Assembly (NCBI GenBank): GCA_945890485.1
Contig: CAMDCN010000002.1
Location: forward strand, 434,001-498,000
Direction of reading: 5' to 3'
DNA length: 64,000 bases
Origin: Candidatus Sulfopaludibacter sp. SbA3
Lineage (GTDB): Bacteria > Acidobacteriota > Terriglobia > Bryobacterales > Bryobacteraceae
Shown here piece by piece: positions 34,576 through 44,465 of this stretch; position 1 is the stretch's first letter; each line of letters opens with the position of its first letter. The translations under genes were made by a program, and so were the position numbers. The notes beneath the pieces were generated by a model. It was not told the DNA's origin. It saw only the letters and a program-made list of their open reading frames with translations, and did not search any database.

Positions 34576-37500
34576 ATGAAGATACCTGCGCAACGCTGGT
34601 CTTCCCTCGCAGTTTTGTGTCTTTCCCTCGCGCTTCCCGGCCTGGCTCAGCTCGCCAGTAACACGTCGATCGTCGGCAATGTCGCCGACGCTACTGGCGC
34701 TTCCATCTCCGGAGCCCAAGTCACGGCTCTCAACCAGAACACCGGTGAAACCGTAAACGCCACTTCTAACGAAACCGGCAACTACGAATTCCAGTCCCTG
34801 AAAGCGGGTGTCTACACCGTCACCGTTCAGAAGACCGGCTTCTCCACCACGGCAACCAAAGACATCAACCTCTCGGCCAACCAGACCGTCCGTTCGGACT
34901 TCGCCCTGAAAGTCGGCTCCGTCGACACCCGCGTTGAAGTCACCGCCGACAATCCGCCCATCAAGACGGACGAAGCGTCGATGAACGAAGTGATCTCCAC
35001 CAAGGCCACTGCGGAACTGCCGCTCAACGGCCGCAACCCGATGCGCCTCGCCATCACCACCCCTGGAGTGATCCTCGGCGCGCGCGGCACCAACAACCCC
35101 GGCGGCGGCGAAGCCTACATCGGCGCCGGCCTCCGCGAAATCACCAACAGCGTCTCGCTCGACGGCGTTAGCATCATGTCGAACCTGATCACCACCACGA
35201 CGCTTCGCCCCTCGGTCGACGCGGTCCAGGAAGTGCAGGTTCAGACCGGCACCTACCCCGCCCAGTACGGCGGCTACCTCGGCGTTCAGGTCAACATGAT
35301 CACCAAGTCCGGCTCCAACGCCTTTCATGGCGCGGCCTATGAGTTCCTCCGCAACGAGAAACTCGACGCCAAACCCTTCTTCCTCGCCCAGGGCCGTAAG
35401 AAGCCGCCCTTCCGGCAGAACCAGTTCGGCGTCCAGTTCAACGGCCCCGTGGTGATTCCGAAACTCTACAACGGCAAGAACAAGACCTTCTTCATGTTCG
35501 GCTGGGAAGAGCTACGCCTGGTCTCGCAAGCCCCGGTTATCGATAGCGTTCTCACGCCCCTGATGCGCCAAGGCAACTACAGCGAAGTTCTCAATTTGGC
35601 GACGCCGATCATCGTCCGGGATCCTATTACCGGCAACCCGTTCCCGGGCAACATCGTCCCGTCGAACCGCATCGCCCCCCAAGCCACCCGCGCTCTGGCC
35701 TACATGCCCCTGCCCAACGGGACCGGCCTGCTTCAGAACTACAACACCAACGTCGCCGCCAATAACTCGAGCCGCCAGTACGTTGGCCGCCTCGATCAGT
35801 CGATCGGCGAGAACAACCGCTTCTTCTTCCGCTACGTCACCAATACGACCACCCTCCTCAACGAGAACTCGAACCCCTTCAACGGTTCTGAGCAGCCTGT
35901 TGGTGACCGGAACTACGTCATCGGTTACACCCGGATCTTCAGTTCGGCCATCGTCAATGACTTCCGCTACGGCAACCAGCGGACCACCATCGATGCCCTG
36001 AACTTCTTCACCCCCGGCAAGCGCTTCCCCGCTACGGCCGGCACGGATCTTGGCATCCCCGGCTTCACGACCTCGGCCGAGAATCCCGGCCTGCCCTCTC
36101 TCGGCATCACCAACTACATGGCCATCGGCGGCCAGAACATGGGCTCGACCAACTGGTTCCAGCAGGACGCTACCCATCAGCTCTCGAACACCACGAGCAT
36201 TCTGAAGTCGGCCCACAACATCGCATTCGGCATCGATAGCCGCAAGGTCATCACCAACCGCTCGGCGAACAACAACCCGCGCGGCGGCTTCGGCTTCAAC
36301 GGCCAGCTCACCGGCTACGCCCCGGCCGACTTCATTCTCGGCGTACCGCAGAACATCACCACCCCGGGCCCGCTGTTCCCCGGCGGCGGCGAGCAGTGGC
36401 GCTATGGCTTCTTCGTCCAAGACAAGTGGCAGGTATCGAACCGCCTCACCATCACCCTTGGCCTCCGCTATGAACTCCCCATCGTGCCCCAGTCCACCAC
36501 CGGCAACGGCACCATTCTGAATCCCGAGCAGACCGCGTTCATCCCCAGCACGGTCCCCCAGAAGATTCCGTACCACCAGGCAGACCGCAACAACTGGGCG
36601 CCCCGCTTCGGCTTCGCCTACCGCATGCCCTCGAAGTTCGTCATCCGCGGCGGCTTTGGGCTCTACTACAACCCCAACCAGATGAATACCTTCACTCTGG
36701 CCACCACCAACCCCCCGTTCTCGACGATTTTCACGTTCAATAACTCGCTCGTGAATGGGATCCTGCCGTCGAACGCACTGACGCTGTCCAATCCGCTTCC
36801 CGCCGCTGGCGGCTCGGTTACGGCTCGTCCCAACGCGTTCCACGTCAACCCCTACCTGCCCAACGGCGCCATGAACCAGTGGAGCTTAAGCATTGAACGG
36901 GGCCTGTGGCGCAGCGCCGGTCTCGCGCTCGAATACCTGGGCAACCACGCCTACCACCTCGATCGCAGCTTCTACCCGAACACCCCGGCGCCCGGTCCTG
37001 GCAATATCAACGACCGGCGTCCCAACCCCCGCTTCTCTTCGATCCGGGTTATCCAGAACGACCTCATCTCCAACTACAACGGGATGAGCGTCGTCTATCG
37101 CCAGAATGGCTTTAAGGGTCTCACCACCCTCTTCAGCTACACCTTCTCAAAGACCCTCGACATCTCCACCGACTCCAACAGCGGCTCCAACGTCATGAAT
37201 CCCTTTGACTGGCGCCTCGACTACGGACTGGCTGGCTGGGATGTCCGCCATCGGACCGTCGGCAGCTACAACTACGAGATTCCGCTGTTTGCCAACTCCT
37301 CGAGCAAGCTCCTCAAGAACACGCTCGGCGGCTGGCAGATGAACGGCATCACCACCATCCAGTCCGGCCTCCCGTTCGGCGCCATCCTCGGTGTTGATCA
37401 GGCGAACGTCGGTATCGGCACTCAGCGCGCCAACTTCTCCGGCTCGCCCATCACGGTCAACTGCGGCAGTGGCAAGCTCGTCAACTGCGTCAACATCAGC

Positions 37501-37779
37501 GGCTTCTCGCTCCCGGCGCAGTTCACCTACGGCAACACCCCCCGCAACTTCATGCGCGGGCCCGGCCTCGTTAACTTCGATTGGAGCCTCTTCAAGAACT
37601 TCACCATCACCGAAAACTTGAAGCTCCAGTTCCGTTGGGAGACCTTCAACACCCTCAACCATCCGAACTTCGGTAACCCCAACAGCTCTTACGTTGTGGG
37701 CTCCACCAACTTCGGTAACATCACCGGCACCGCCACCAACATGCGCCAGCAGCAGTTCGGCCTGAAGTTCCTCTTCTAG
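34576..37779 (+). CDS. Oar-like TonB-dependent outer-membrane receptor with carboxypeptidase-regulatory domain
   Basis: The 1067-residue product has a signal peptide (SLAVLCLSLALPGLAQ) and a CarboxypepD_reg beta-sandwich at about 27-115 (SIVGNVADATGASISGAQVT, TYTVTVQKTGF-like pattern). A plug domain follows (ELPLNGRNPMRLA, VQVNMITKSGSNAFHG), then a large barrel ending in QQFGLKFLF with C-terminal Phe. Acidobacteria encode many such receptors, thought to take up large carbohydrates or peptides. A perfect AGGAGG lies 10 bases before the ATG, the strongest ribosome site in the window, implying high expression. A terminator follows. Confidence 0.92.
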   Translation: MKIPAQRWSSLAVLCLSLALPGLAQLASNTSIVGNVADATGASISGAQVTALNQNTGETVNATSNETGNYEFQSLKAGVYTVTVQKTGFSTTATKDINLSANQTVRSDFALKVGSVDTRVEVTADNPPIKTDEASMNEVISTKATAELPLNGRNPMRLAITTPGVILGARGTNNPGGGEAYIGAGLREITNSVSLDGVSIMSNLITTTTLRPSVDAVQEVQVQTGTYPAQYGGYLGVQVNMITKSGSNAFHGAAYEFLRNEKLDAKPFFLAQGRKKPPFRQNQFGVQFNGPVVIPKLYNGKNKTFFMFGWEELRLVSQAPVIDSVLTPLMRQGNYSEVLNLATPIIVRDPITGNPFPGNIVPSNRIAPQATRALAYMPLPNGTGLLQNYNTNVAANNSSRQYVGRLDQSIGENNRFFFRYVTNTTTLLNENSNPFNGSEQPVGDRNYVIGYTRIFSSAIVNDFRYGNQRTTIDALNFFTPGKRFPATAGTDLGIPGFTTSAENPGLPSLGITNYMAIGGQNMGSTNWFQQDATHQLSNTTSILKSAHNIAFGIDSRKVITNRSANNNPRGGFGFNGQLTGYAPADFILGVPQNITTPGPLFPGGGEQWRYGFFVQDKWQVSNRLTITLGLRYELPIVPQSTTGNGTILNPEQTAFIPSTVPQKIPYHQADRNNWAPRFGFAYRMPSKFVIRGGFGLYYNPNQMNTFTLATTNPPFSTIFTFNNSLVNGILPSNALTLSNPLPAAGGSVTARPNAFHVNPYLPNGAMNQWSLSIERGLWRSAGLALEYLGNHAYHLDRSFYPNTPAPGPGNINDRRPNPRFSSIRVIQNDLISNYNGMSVVYRQNGFKGLTTLFSYTFSKTLDISTDSNSGSNVMNPFDWRLDYGLAGWDVRHRTVGSYNYEIPLFANSSSKLLKNTLGGWQMNGITTIQSGLPFGAILGVDQANVGIGTQRANFSGSPITVNCGSGKLVNCVNISGFSLPAQFTYGNTPRNFMRGPGLVNFDWSLFKNFTITENLKLQFRWETFNTLNHPNFGNPNSSYVVGSTNFGNITGTATNMRQQQFGLKFLF

Positions 37780-37803
37780 CCAACCGCCGCAACGTACTAC
37801 CGC

Positions 37804-37836
37804 AAAGGGCCTCCCCATCAGGAGGCCTTTTGCTTT
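37804..37836 (+). terminator. Rho-independent terminator of the Oar-like gene
   Basis: GGCCTCC (37808-37814) pairs with GGAGGCC (37821-37827) over a 6-base loop. It is extended by AAA/TTT pairing with one bulged G and followed by TTTTGCTTTT. It begins 25 bases after the stop codon. Confidence 0.85.
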
Positions 37837-37877
37837 TCCCTAAGAGAATTATTCGAGTTGCCGATAACTCCAATTGG

Positions 37878-37883
37878 TAAGAT
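37878..37883 (+). promoter_or_regulatory. -10-like TAAGAT before the hybrid kinase gene
   Basis: TAAGAT (within TAAGATGA) ends 12 bases before the ATG at 37896, matching sequence and spacing at the ECF sigma gene (25903). No ribosome-binding site is convincing. Confidence 0.4.
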
Positions 37884-37895
37884 GACCGACTGAAG

Positions 37896-39974
37896 ATGCT
37901 CATTGCTGGACCCTGGATCGCACGTATTGCCGGCCTCGCCGGAGTTCTGGCCCTCGCCACCGGCATCTTTATCCTCGTAGAGGATCGCCTGCCGGGAAAT
38001 CGCGATCGTGTGTTCCGCGTCGGCTACGGACCAATGGCCCCCGCCATGACAGTTACCCCGGAAGGGATGCCCGATGGCCCCATCCCGGAAGGCATTCGCG
38101 AGGCGGCCGCGAATCTGAACCTCCCCCTCGAATGGGTGCCGGCTACCGAAGGACCCGACAAGGCGTTTGCCGCCGGCCGTATCGACCTCTGGCCACTCGT
38201 CAACTTGAGACCGGATCTTACTCCCCGGATCCATTTCAGCGCACCCTATCTGCGGCTCGCCTATTGGGTCATCACCCGCCCCGATGCCCCTCTCCCCGGA
38301 AGCTGGAAAGGTGTACGCATTGCTCGTGCGCGGGGAAGCCAGGCCATCGCGTGGAGTGCCCGAATAGCCCCCGGGGCGACGCCGGTCGAGACCCAGGACC
38401 AGCTCGCCGCCTTCGCCGCCTTTTGCCGGGGAGAGGCCGACGCCGCTCTGGTTGCCGAAGGCATGAGCGACGGCGTACTCTCTGCCAAACCCGAGTCGTG
38501 CGGCGGGCGGCGAATCGGCCTACACACTCACCCGGACTGGATTCTGATGTTTGGCATCGGGGCCAACCGTGCCGATCGCGGCGCCGTCCGCGCGGCCGAC
38601 CGACTGCGCGAAGAACTCAACCGGATGACCCGCAGCGGCCGCTTCGCCTCCATCACGTTCAATTGGGGAATCGTCACCTCGAGTCAGCTCTTCACCATCT
38701 CGGAGTACCTCGAATCCGGCCGCCGCAGCCGCGAACTCTGGTACGGCATGACCGTTCTTGCATTGGTCTGTGTTCTGTTGGGCTGGCAAACCCTCCGCCT
38801 CCGCCGCGCCCGGACCGCTGCTGAATGCGCCAGCCGCGCTAAGTCGGCCTTCCTTGCGAACATGAGCCACGAGATCCGGACGCCGATGAACGGCGTCTTG
38901 GGTATGGCGGACCTGCTGCGGCAGACTCCGCTCTCCGCCGAACAGCGGGAACTGGCCACCACCATCCGCGAATCCGGAGAAGCCCTCCTCGAACTGCTCA
39001 ACGAGATCCTCGACTTGGCCAAAGTAGAAGCCGGCAAACTGGAGCTCCGTCTCGCCCCGGTCTCGCTCTCCGCCCAACTCCAGGAGGTCGAGCGCCTGTT
39101 TCGCGCTCGCGCCGCGGAAAAGGGGATCGCCCTCCGCCTCCGCGCCCTTGCGCAGGGCCCTCTCCTGGTCTCTGCGGATGAACTCCGTCTGCGCCAGATT
39201 CTCGTCAACCTGGTCAGCAACGCGGTCAAGTTCACGGACCACGGCGAAGTCAACATCGGCCTCGAAATAGAAGCCAGAGGCCAGGACCAACTCGTGGCGC
39301 ATGTCACGGTCTCCGACACAGGGATAGGCATCTCGCCAGCCGATCAAGCCCGGCTCTTTGAGGTCTTCACCCAAGGCGAGGACAACGTCGCCGGCCGGCG
39401 CGGCGGCTCGGGCCTTGGTCTCGCCATCTCCAGGCGGCTTGCCGAACTCATGGGCGGCAACGTCACCCTCACCTCGCAAGAGGGGGAAGGCTCCACGTTT
39501 ACCCTCTCTCTCCCGTTCGTCCGCGCCACGGCACTCGAATCGCCCGCTGCCAAAGAACTCGAACCGGGTCCAGCGTCCGCTCGCATCCTTGTCGTTGAGG
39601 ACAACCCCGTGAATCGCCGTGTCCTCGAACTCATGCTCGAGAAGCTCGGCTGCGATTCCACGCTCGTCACTTCGGGCGAGGAGGCCCTCACCATTGCGGC
39701 GACCCAGACATTTGATCTCATCCTGATGGACTGGCAGATGCCCGGGATGGACGGCATCGCGACCGCCCAAGCGCTGAATCAACGCTGGACGGATAGGGAA
39801 CGGGTCCCCATCATCGCCATCACCGCGAATGCCATGCAGGGCGACCGCGAGATCTGCCTGGCCGCCGGCATGGCCGACTACCTCACCAAGCCCATCGATC
39901 TCGCGAACCTCAGCGCCGCCATCGAACGCTGGGCCCCTTCTACCAGTGCATCACCTGTCCACCGTCCACATTAA
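37896..39974 (+). CDS. BvgS/EvgS-like hybrid sensor histidine kinase
   Basis: The 692-residue protein has a signal anchor (residues 8-27) and a periplasmic type-3 solute-binding-like domain (about 40-265, [20 protein letters not shown]). A second helix ([15 protein letters not shown]) precedes HisKA with the H-box [15 protein letters not shown]. HATPase motifs follow ([29 protein letters not shown]), then a receiver domain with Asp in [13 protein letters not shown] and Lys in YLTKPID. A Venus-flytrap-type sensor suggests it binds a small periplasmic ligand. No Hpt domain or partner regulator is adjacent. Its last 35 bases overlap the convergent SDR gene. Confidence 0.92.
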   Translation: MLIAGPWIARIAGLAGVLALATGIFILVEDRLPGNRDRVFRVGYGPMAPAMTVTPEGMPDGPIPEGIREAAANLNLPLEWVPATEGPDKAFAAGRIDLWPLVNLRPDLTPRIHFSAPYLRLAYWVITRPDAPLPGSWKGVRIARARGSQAIAWSARIAPGATPVETQDQLAAFAAFCRGEADAALVAEGMSDGVLSAKPESCGGRRIGLHTHPDWILMFGIGANRADRGAVRAADRLREELNRMTRSGRFASITFNWGIVTSSQLFTISEYLESGRRSRELWYGMTVLALVCVLLGWQTLRLRRARTAAECASRAKSAFLANMSHEIRTPMNGVLGMADLLRQTPLSAEQRELATTIRESGEALLELLNEILDLAKVEAGKLELRLAPVSLSAQLQEVERLFRARAAEKGIALRLRALAQGPLLVSADELRLRQILVNLVSNAVKFTDHGEVNIGLEIEARGQDQLVAHVTVSDTGIGISPADQARLFEVFTQGEDNVAGRRGGSGLGLAISRRLAELMGGNVTLTSQEGEGSTFTLSLPFVRATALESPAAKELEPGPASARILVVEDNPVNRRVLELMLEKLGCDSTLVTSGEEALTIAATQTFDLILMDWQMPGMDGIATAQALNQRWTDRERVPIIAITANAMQGDREICLAAGMADYLTKPIDLANLSAAIERWAPSTSASPVHRPH

Positions 39975-40695
39975 TCGTCTGCCCCGTCACTGACGACGAG
40001 CGCGCCGACGACAGAAACGCCACCATATCGGCAATCTCGGCTGGCTCCTGCCATCGGCCCAATGGCGCCACCGCCTTCACTTTGTCGCCAGCCCACTCGT
40101 CATATGTCCGCCGCTGCCCCTCCGGCTGCTGATCATGCCACGCCTGCCAAACCGCCCGGTTCAGCGGCGTCTTCACCATCCCCGGATTCACCGTATTCAC
40201 CCGCACCCCATAGCCCGCCAGGTCCTTCGCCAAACACTGCGCGAAGTTGATGTTCGCCGCCTTGCTCGCCGAGTACGGCGGATCCGTCTGCGACCCGATC
40301 TGCCCCGCCACCGAAGCGATGAACACCATCGTCCCGGCCCGCCGCTCCATCATCCCCGGCGCCAGCACCTGCGCCACGTTCACCATTCCCATGATGTTCA
40401 CATCCAGCACCCTGGCCCAGTCCCCCGGCTCCAGATTCAGAAACGGGAAGCCGAACTTGCCCGAGCCCATCGCCGCCGCGTGTACCAAGTGCCGCACCGG
40501 GCCAAAGTTTGCCTCCGTCTCCCGCAGAGCCTCTCTCACCGACTCGATCGAACTGACGTCCACGCTGCCCGGCCCCCGCCGGTCCCACACCGAAACCCGG
40601 CATCCCTCCCGCTCCAGCGCTTCCACGCAAGCCTGTCCAATACCGCTCGCGCCGCCCGTCACCACCGCGACACTCTCTCTCAGTTCCAGATCCAT
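39940..40695 (-). CDS. Short-chain dehydrogenase/reductase (SDR)
   Basis: The 251-residue protein is a classical SDR: NAD(P) motif [16 protein letters not shown], catalytic Ser in [15 protein letters not shown] (Tyr and Lys) and the C-terminal [14 protein letters not shown]. It should oxidise or reduce an alcohol/ketone with NAD(P). The ATG at 40695 fits the family N-terminus. It lies 14 bases after the patatin gene on the same strand. The substrate is not predictable. Confidence 0.9.
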   Translation of the reverse strand: MDLELRESVAVVTGGASGIGQACVEALEREGCRVSVWDRRGPGSVDVSSIESVREALRETEANFGPVRHLVHAAAMGSGKFGFPFLNLEPGDWARVLDVNIMGMVNVAQVLAPGMMERRAGTMVFIASVAGQIGSQTDPPYSASKAANINFAQCLAKDLAGYGVRVNTVNPGMVKTPLNRAVWQAWHDQQPEGQRRTYDEWAGDKVKAVAPLGRWQEPAEIADMVAFLSSARSSSVTGQTINVDGGQVMHW

Positions 40696-40709
40696 CGCGC
40701 CAGCATATC

Positions 40710-43211
40710 CTACGGCGGGCAGTTGCAGCCGGCGCTCCCCAGCGCCTTCGCCAGATTGCACCAACCCGTCCGGAACTCTTCGGTATCGATGATCACCGGC
40801 CGCAACTTCTTCGGAACGGCCACGTCCCGGCAGCCGTAGCTCCCGCGCAGCGCCTGCACAACATCCGGCCCTTCAAACACCTCTTCGCCCTCTGGTGTCT
40901 TCACCGCGATGTACGGCTGCAGCATCCAATGCGTCCCGAACGAATCCGCAGTCCGCAACGCCAACGGCATCGCGACCATATGAAAGTGCACTCCTGGCGA
41001 ATGCTGCGCCAACTCGACGTTCAACTGCCCCGCGAACTGCGCCCCCGCTCCCATCGCCGACCCGATCCCGCGGTCCTGACTGAACTTCTCGCTCACCCCG
41101 GAGGCTTCGATCACCACCACATGAATCTCCGGTGGGGTTGGGCAAGCCGCCTGCTCCGCCCGAAGCGCGAACAGCAGCATCTCCAGTCCCCGGTTGTCCG
41201 CCGCCCCGCCGTCGGTCACCCAGTACCGATTCTTCTCGCCCACGTCCACTGCGGCGTTCGAGAACACCGGCGGGAAGTTCGCGCTCAGCGCCGCCGCGTC
41301 TTCCAGGCGCGTCGACGGATCGTCGATCAGAACCGGCAACTGCACCTCCGGCACAAATGGTAATCCTGACGGCGGAAATGCGTAGCGCAGCGCCAGATTC
41401 GTCAGCACCAGCCTGCCCCCCGCCACGTCGGACTTCGTCTCCCCGAACTTAACCGATGCCAACTCCGCCAGCGGCAGAGCCGGGTGGCCCGCCTCGCGCT
41501 GGAATCGCCCCGCCAGCGTCGTATTCAGCATCAGGCCAAAGTCGCTGACCTGCCCCATCGTCTGCCTCTCCCGGAGTTCCCACCGCCGCCGAAAGCTCTC
41601 CGCCAACAGAATCCCCAACCGTCCGCCCTTCACCATACGCCACTCGGACGCCCGTTCAATCACATCGGCGATGAACGGCGCCGCCATCGTCTCGTGAAAG
41701 CGGTCCCACGCCGGCAGATCCGGCCGAATCAGCTCCGGCCGCTTCCCCGCGTAATAAGCCAGAGCTGCCGACCCGCCGGATACTCCGCTGCCCGCGACAA
41801 TCGCGCCCTCTGGGGCGCGCTGCGTAATGCCTTCAAGCACTGCCGCTGTAAACAGCGCCGCCCGCGTCCCGCCGCCGGAGGCCGCCACCACGATTCGCGG
41901 CCCGCCCGCGCATCCCAACAACTCCACTAGAGGCTTGCCCCGGCCGGGCTCCGCCGTAGCCTCCAGGCCGGGGATCTGCGTCTGCCGGCTCAACGCCCAC
42001 GCCCCGCCGCCCAGCAGCGCCGCCACCAACAGTCCAATGGCCGCGAAATACTGGCTCAGCCGCCGGTCGATCTGCCGTGGCTTTGGCTCCGCCTTGCCGC
42101 CGGGGTTGCCCGTCGCGGCCAAGTGCACGAACAGATCCCGAAATGCCCACGCCTCGAAATACGGCTGCTCCGGCTTCTCTGGCCTTGGTCGATACGCGAC
42201 AAACCGCCCCAGCCCATGCAGAGCCAACGTCCGCTCGTCGCGCGGCACTTTAGTTGCCTCCGGCCCGGTGTAGGGGTACGGAATCTGGCATTCCGCGCTC
42301 GCATCACTTCGCAGCAGTCCCAACAGCTCTCGCCCCACCAACCGCTCCATCCAGTAGTCGTACCACCAGGTAATCGCGTACGCGAAGACCAGATACAAAA
42401 CGATCTCCAACCCCGGCGCGCCGTCAAACACCGTCGTCACATAGGAGACTTCAGCAATACGCGCCGCTCCCAGCGCAATCAACAACAGCGAGACGCCCAA
42501 CGCGGCATTGCGAAAGAAGCGCGCCGTCAGAACCTGCAGCATCGCGTAGAGCCGCTCGTTCAACGCCGTAAAGACGACGAGCAACGCCATCCCGCCCAGC
42601 ACCGTCGCGCCAGCCACGAAAGTATAAGCCGGTGGAGCCACCAGCACGGCGATCGACGCCGGCAGTAACAGCAGCAGCGCGCTGCCGAACAACCCGGTGA
42701 TCACCTGCCACAAGAGCGCCCAACCTGCAGTCGCGGACCGCCCGCGAGACTGGAACAGCTCCGTCACCGCCAACCCTTGTCGGTATGTCGACTCGGCCAC
42801 GAGCGGCGCAAACAAACTACGCGCCAACCGGGCCGCCAACAGCAGAGCCAAGCCAACAATCGCCGTCACCGGAATCAACAAATGCCGATAGACCCCGCCA
42901 TCTCCCGGCGCCACGTCTGTCCCAAAAATCCAGATCCCGCCGCCAAGCAGCATCAGTACCGCCACCTGCACCCCGAGAAGATGCCGGCGTCCAAACCGGA
43001 AGATCGCATAAGCAACCAGACCGACCACTAGGCCCATCGCCAGGTGCCAGCCCAACGATGGCATCCCTGTCCACAGAGCGGCGGCCACTAAACTCGGCCA
43101 CACGAACGCGTCGGCGTTGTGGCCGTCCACGCCCATCCGCTGCCAGCGGATATCCGCAAATCGCATCCAATCGTCAAGCCAGTTAGCCCACCGGCGCAGA
43201 GTTCCGATCAT
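40710..43211 (-). CDS. Membrane-anchored patatin-like phospholipase
   Basis: The 833-residue protein has an N-terminal half (about 20-330) with seven or eight predicted membrane helices (LLLPASIAVLVAPPAYTFVA, LGVSLLLIALGAARI and others). Another helix lies near 405 (YFAAIGLLVAALLGGGAWAL). The patatin domain follows: oxyanion loop ASGGGTRAA, nucleophile elbow GSGVSGGSAA and catalytic Asp in VTDGGAADNRG. Patatins are Ser-Asp lipid acyl hydrolases. The membrane half is not part of the standard patatin family. TAACAT lies 8 bases before the ATG, with no ribosome site. Confidence 0.85.
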   Translation of the reverse strand: MIGTLRRWANWLDDWMRFADIRWQRMGVDGHNADAFVWPSLVAAALWTGMPSLGWHLAMGLVVGLVAYAIFRFGRRHLLGVQVAVLMLLGGGIWIFGTDVAPGDGGVYRHLLIPVTAIVGLALLLAARLARSLFAPLVAESTYRQGLAVTELFQSRGRSATAGWALLWQVITGLFGSALLLLLPASIAVLVAPPAYTFVAGATVLGGMALLVVFTALNERLYAMLQVLTARFFRNAALGVSLLLIALGAARIAEVSYVTTVFDGAPGLEIVLYLVFAYAITWWYDYWMERLVGRELLGLLRSDASAECQIPYPYTGPEATKVPRDERTLALHGLGRFVAYRPRPEKPEQPYFEAWAFRDLFVHLAATGNPGGKAEPKPRQIDRRLSQYFAAIGLLVAALLGGGAWALSRQTQIPGLEATAEPGRGKPLVELLGCAGGPRIVVAASGGGTRAALFTAAVLEGITQRAPEGAIVAGSGVSGGSAALAYYAGKRPELIRPDLPAWDRFHETMAAPFIADVIERASEWRMVKGGRLGILLAESFRRRWELRERQTMGQVSDFGLMLNTTLAGRFQREAGHPALPLAELASVKFGETKSDVAGGRLVLTNLALRYAFPPSGLPFVPEVQLPVLIDDPSTRLEDAAALSANFPPVFSNAAVDVGEKNRYWVTDGGAADNRGLEMLLFALRAEQAACPTPPEIHVVVIEASGVSEKFSQDRGIGSAMGAGAQFAGQLNVELAQHSPGVHFHMVAMPLALRTADSFGTHWMLQPYIAVKTPEGEEVFEGPDVVQALRGSYGCRDVAVPKKLRPVIIDTEEFRTGWCNLAKALGSAGCNCPP

Positions 43212-43234
43212 GGAGGCCAATGTTACTAAATGCG

Positions 43235-44461
43235 CTATCCGCGCGCGATAGCTACAATAGCCCGGCTGAACCGGTCTACATCTTCGAGCGAGGCGTAAAT
43301 ATTCGGCGTCACCCGGATACACTCAAACTCGCCCGGCATCATCCGCGTCCGCACATGAATCTTGAACTTGCTCAGCAGAGTCGCCGTCAACTGCTCTGCC
43401 CGCAGGCCGTCAATACTCAGCGCGCCAATGCCGCAAGACTGCTCCGGGGAATCAGCGTTCAACAGCTTCACCCGGTCCACCCCGCGGAGCGCCCCTTCCC
43501 AACGCCGACGCAGATACCGCAGCCGCTCCTGCTTCCGCAGCGCGCCCAAGCCCCGATGAAACGCGAGAGCATCCGCCACCGCGTTCCGCATCGCCACCGG
43601 CGCCGTGCCGATGCTCTCGAACTTCCGGATGTTGGCCTTCATCGCCGCCGGCACGCCCAGCAGCGGCCACACCCGCGGAATCAGCTCCCGCCGCATGTAC
43701 AGGAAGCCGGTCCCCACCGGCGCGGTGAGCCACTTGTGCAGGCTCGTCGAATAGAAGTCGCAGTCCAGATCGTCGCAGCGGAAAACCAGATGCGCGAAGC
43801 TGTGCGCCCCATCCACGATCGAATAAATGCCGCGCCGGCGCGCCTCCCGGCAGATCGCCCCCACGGGGAAAATCTGCCCAGTGGTAAACGTCATATGCGA
43901 AACCAGAATCGCCCGCGTCTTCGGCCCCACGTTCGCAAAGAACAAATCGAAAAGCTGCTGCGGATCCTTCGGCGGCGTCGGGTAGGCGAACTTCTTCACG
44001 ACGATCCCTTCGCGTTCCGCCCTTTGATCCAAGCTACTGAACATGCTCGGATAGTCCTGCGTCGTCGTCACCACTTCGTCGCCCGGCTTCAGATCCAATC
44101 CCAGAATCACCGCATGCAGCCCTTCGCTCGTGTTCCGCGTCAGCGCCAACTCTTCGGGCGAACAGCCAAACTCCCTCGCCAGTTCCTCCCGGATCACCTC
44201 CGTCTCCGGTAGCAGCAACTCGTCGACGTAGTGCGACGGAGACAGGTTCGTCACCGTCCAGTAGCGTTCCATCGCCTCCTGCACCACTTTCGGCGCCGGG
44301 CACACGGATCCGTTGTTGAAGTTCAGCAGGTTGCGGTCGACGGTGAACGCCAGCCGCGCGGCGAACCAAAAGTCCTCATTCGCAGCGGCCTCGGCGGCTG
44401 TCTGCCCCTGTAGATTTCCTACCGCGGCGGCCAGCGCTCCCAGAACCAGGCGACGAGTCAT
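43235..44461 (-). CDS. Tat-exported PLP-dependent class V aminotransferase-like enzyme
   Basis: The 408-residue product starts MTRRLVLGALAAAVGNLQGQ, a twin-arginine-like signal. It then shows the class V (isopenicillin-N-epimerase/cysteine desulphurase-like) fold: LNFNNGSVCPAPKVV, TRNTSEGLHAVI, IVDGAHSFAHL (PLP-ring Asp), and the Schiff-base Lys in STSLHKWLTAPVGTG. Periplasmic PLP enzymes are rare; PvdN of Pseudomonas is a known Tat-exported example. Its start is 4 bases after the ankyrin gene stop (TGA-GGGG-ATG), so it is coupled to that operon. The reaction is unknown. Confidence 0.85.
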   Translation of the reverse strand: MTRRLVLGALAAAVGNLQGQTAAEAAANEDFWFAARLAFTVDRNLLNFNNGSVCPAPKVVQEAMERYWTVTNLSPSHYVDELLLPETEVIREELAREFGCSPEELALTRNTSEGLHAVILGLDLKPGDEVVTTTQDYPSMFSSLDQRAEREGIVVKKFAYPTPPKDPQQLFDLFFANVGPKTRAILVSHMTFTTGQIFPVGAICREARRRGIYSIVDGAHSFAHLVFRCDDLDCDFYSTSLHKWLTAPVGTGFLYMRRELIPRVWPLLGVPAAMKANIRKFESIGTAPVAMRNAVADALAFHRGLGALRKQERLRYLRRRWEGALRGVDRVKLLNADSPEQSCGIGALSIDGLRAEQLTATLLSKFKIHVRTRMMPGEFECIRVTPNIYASLEDVDRFSRAIVAIARG

Positions 44462-44465
44462 CCCC

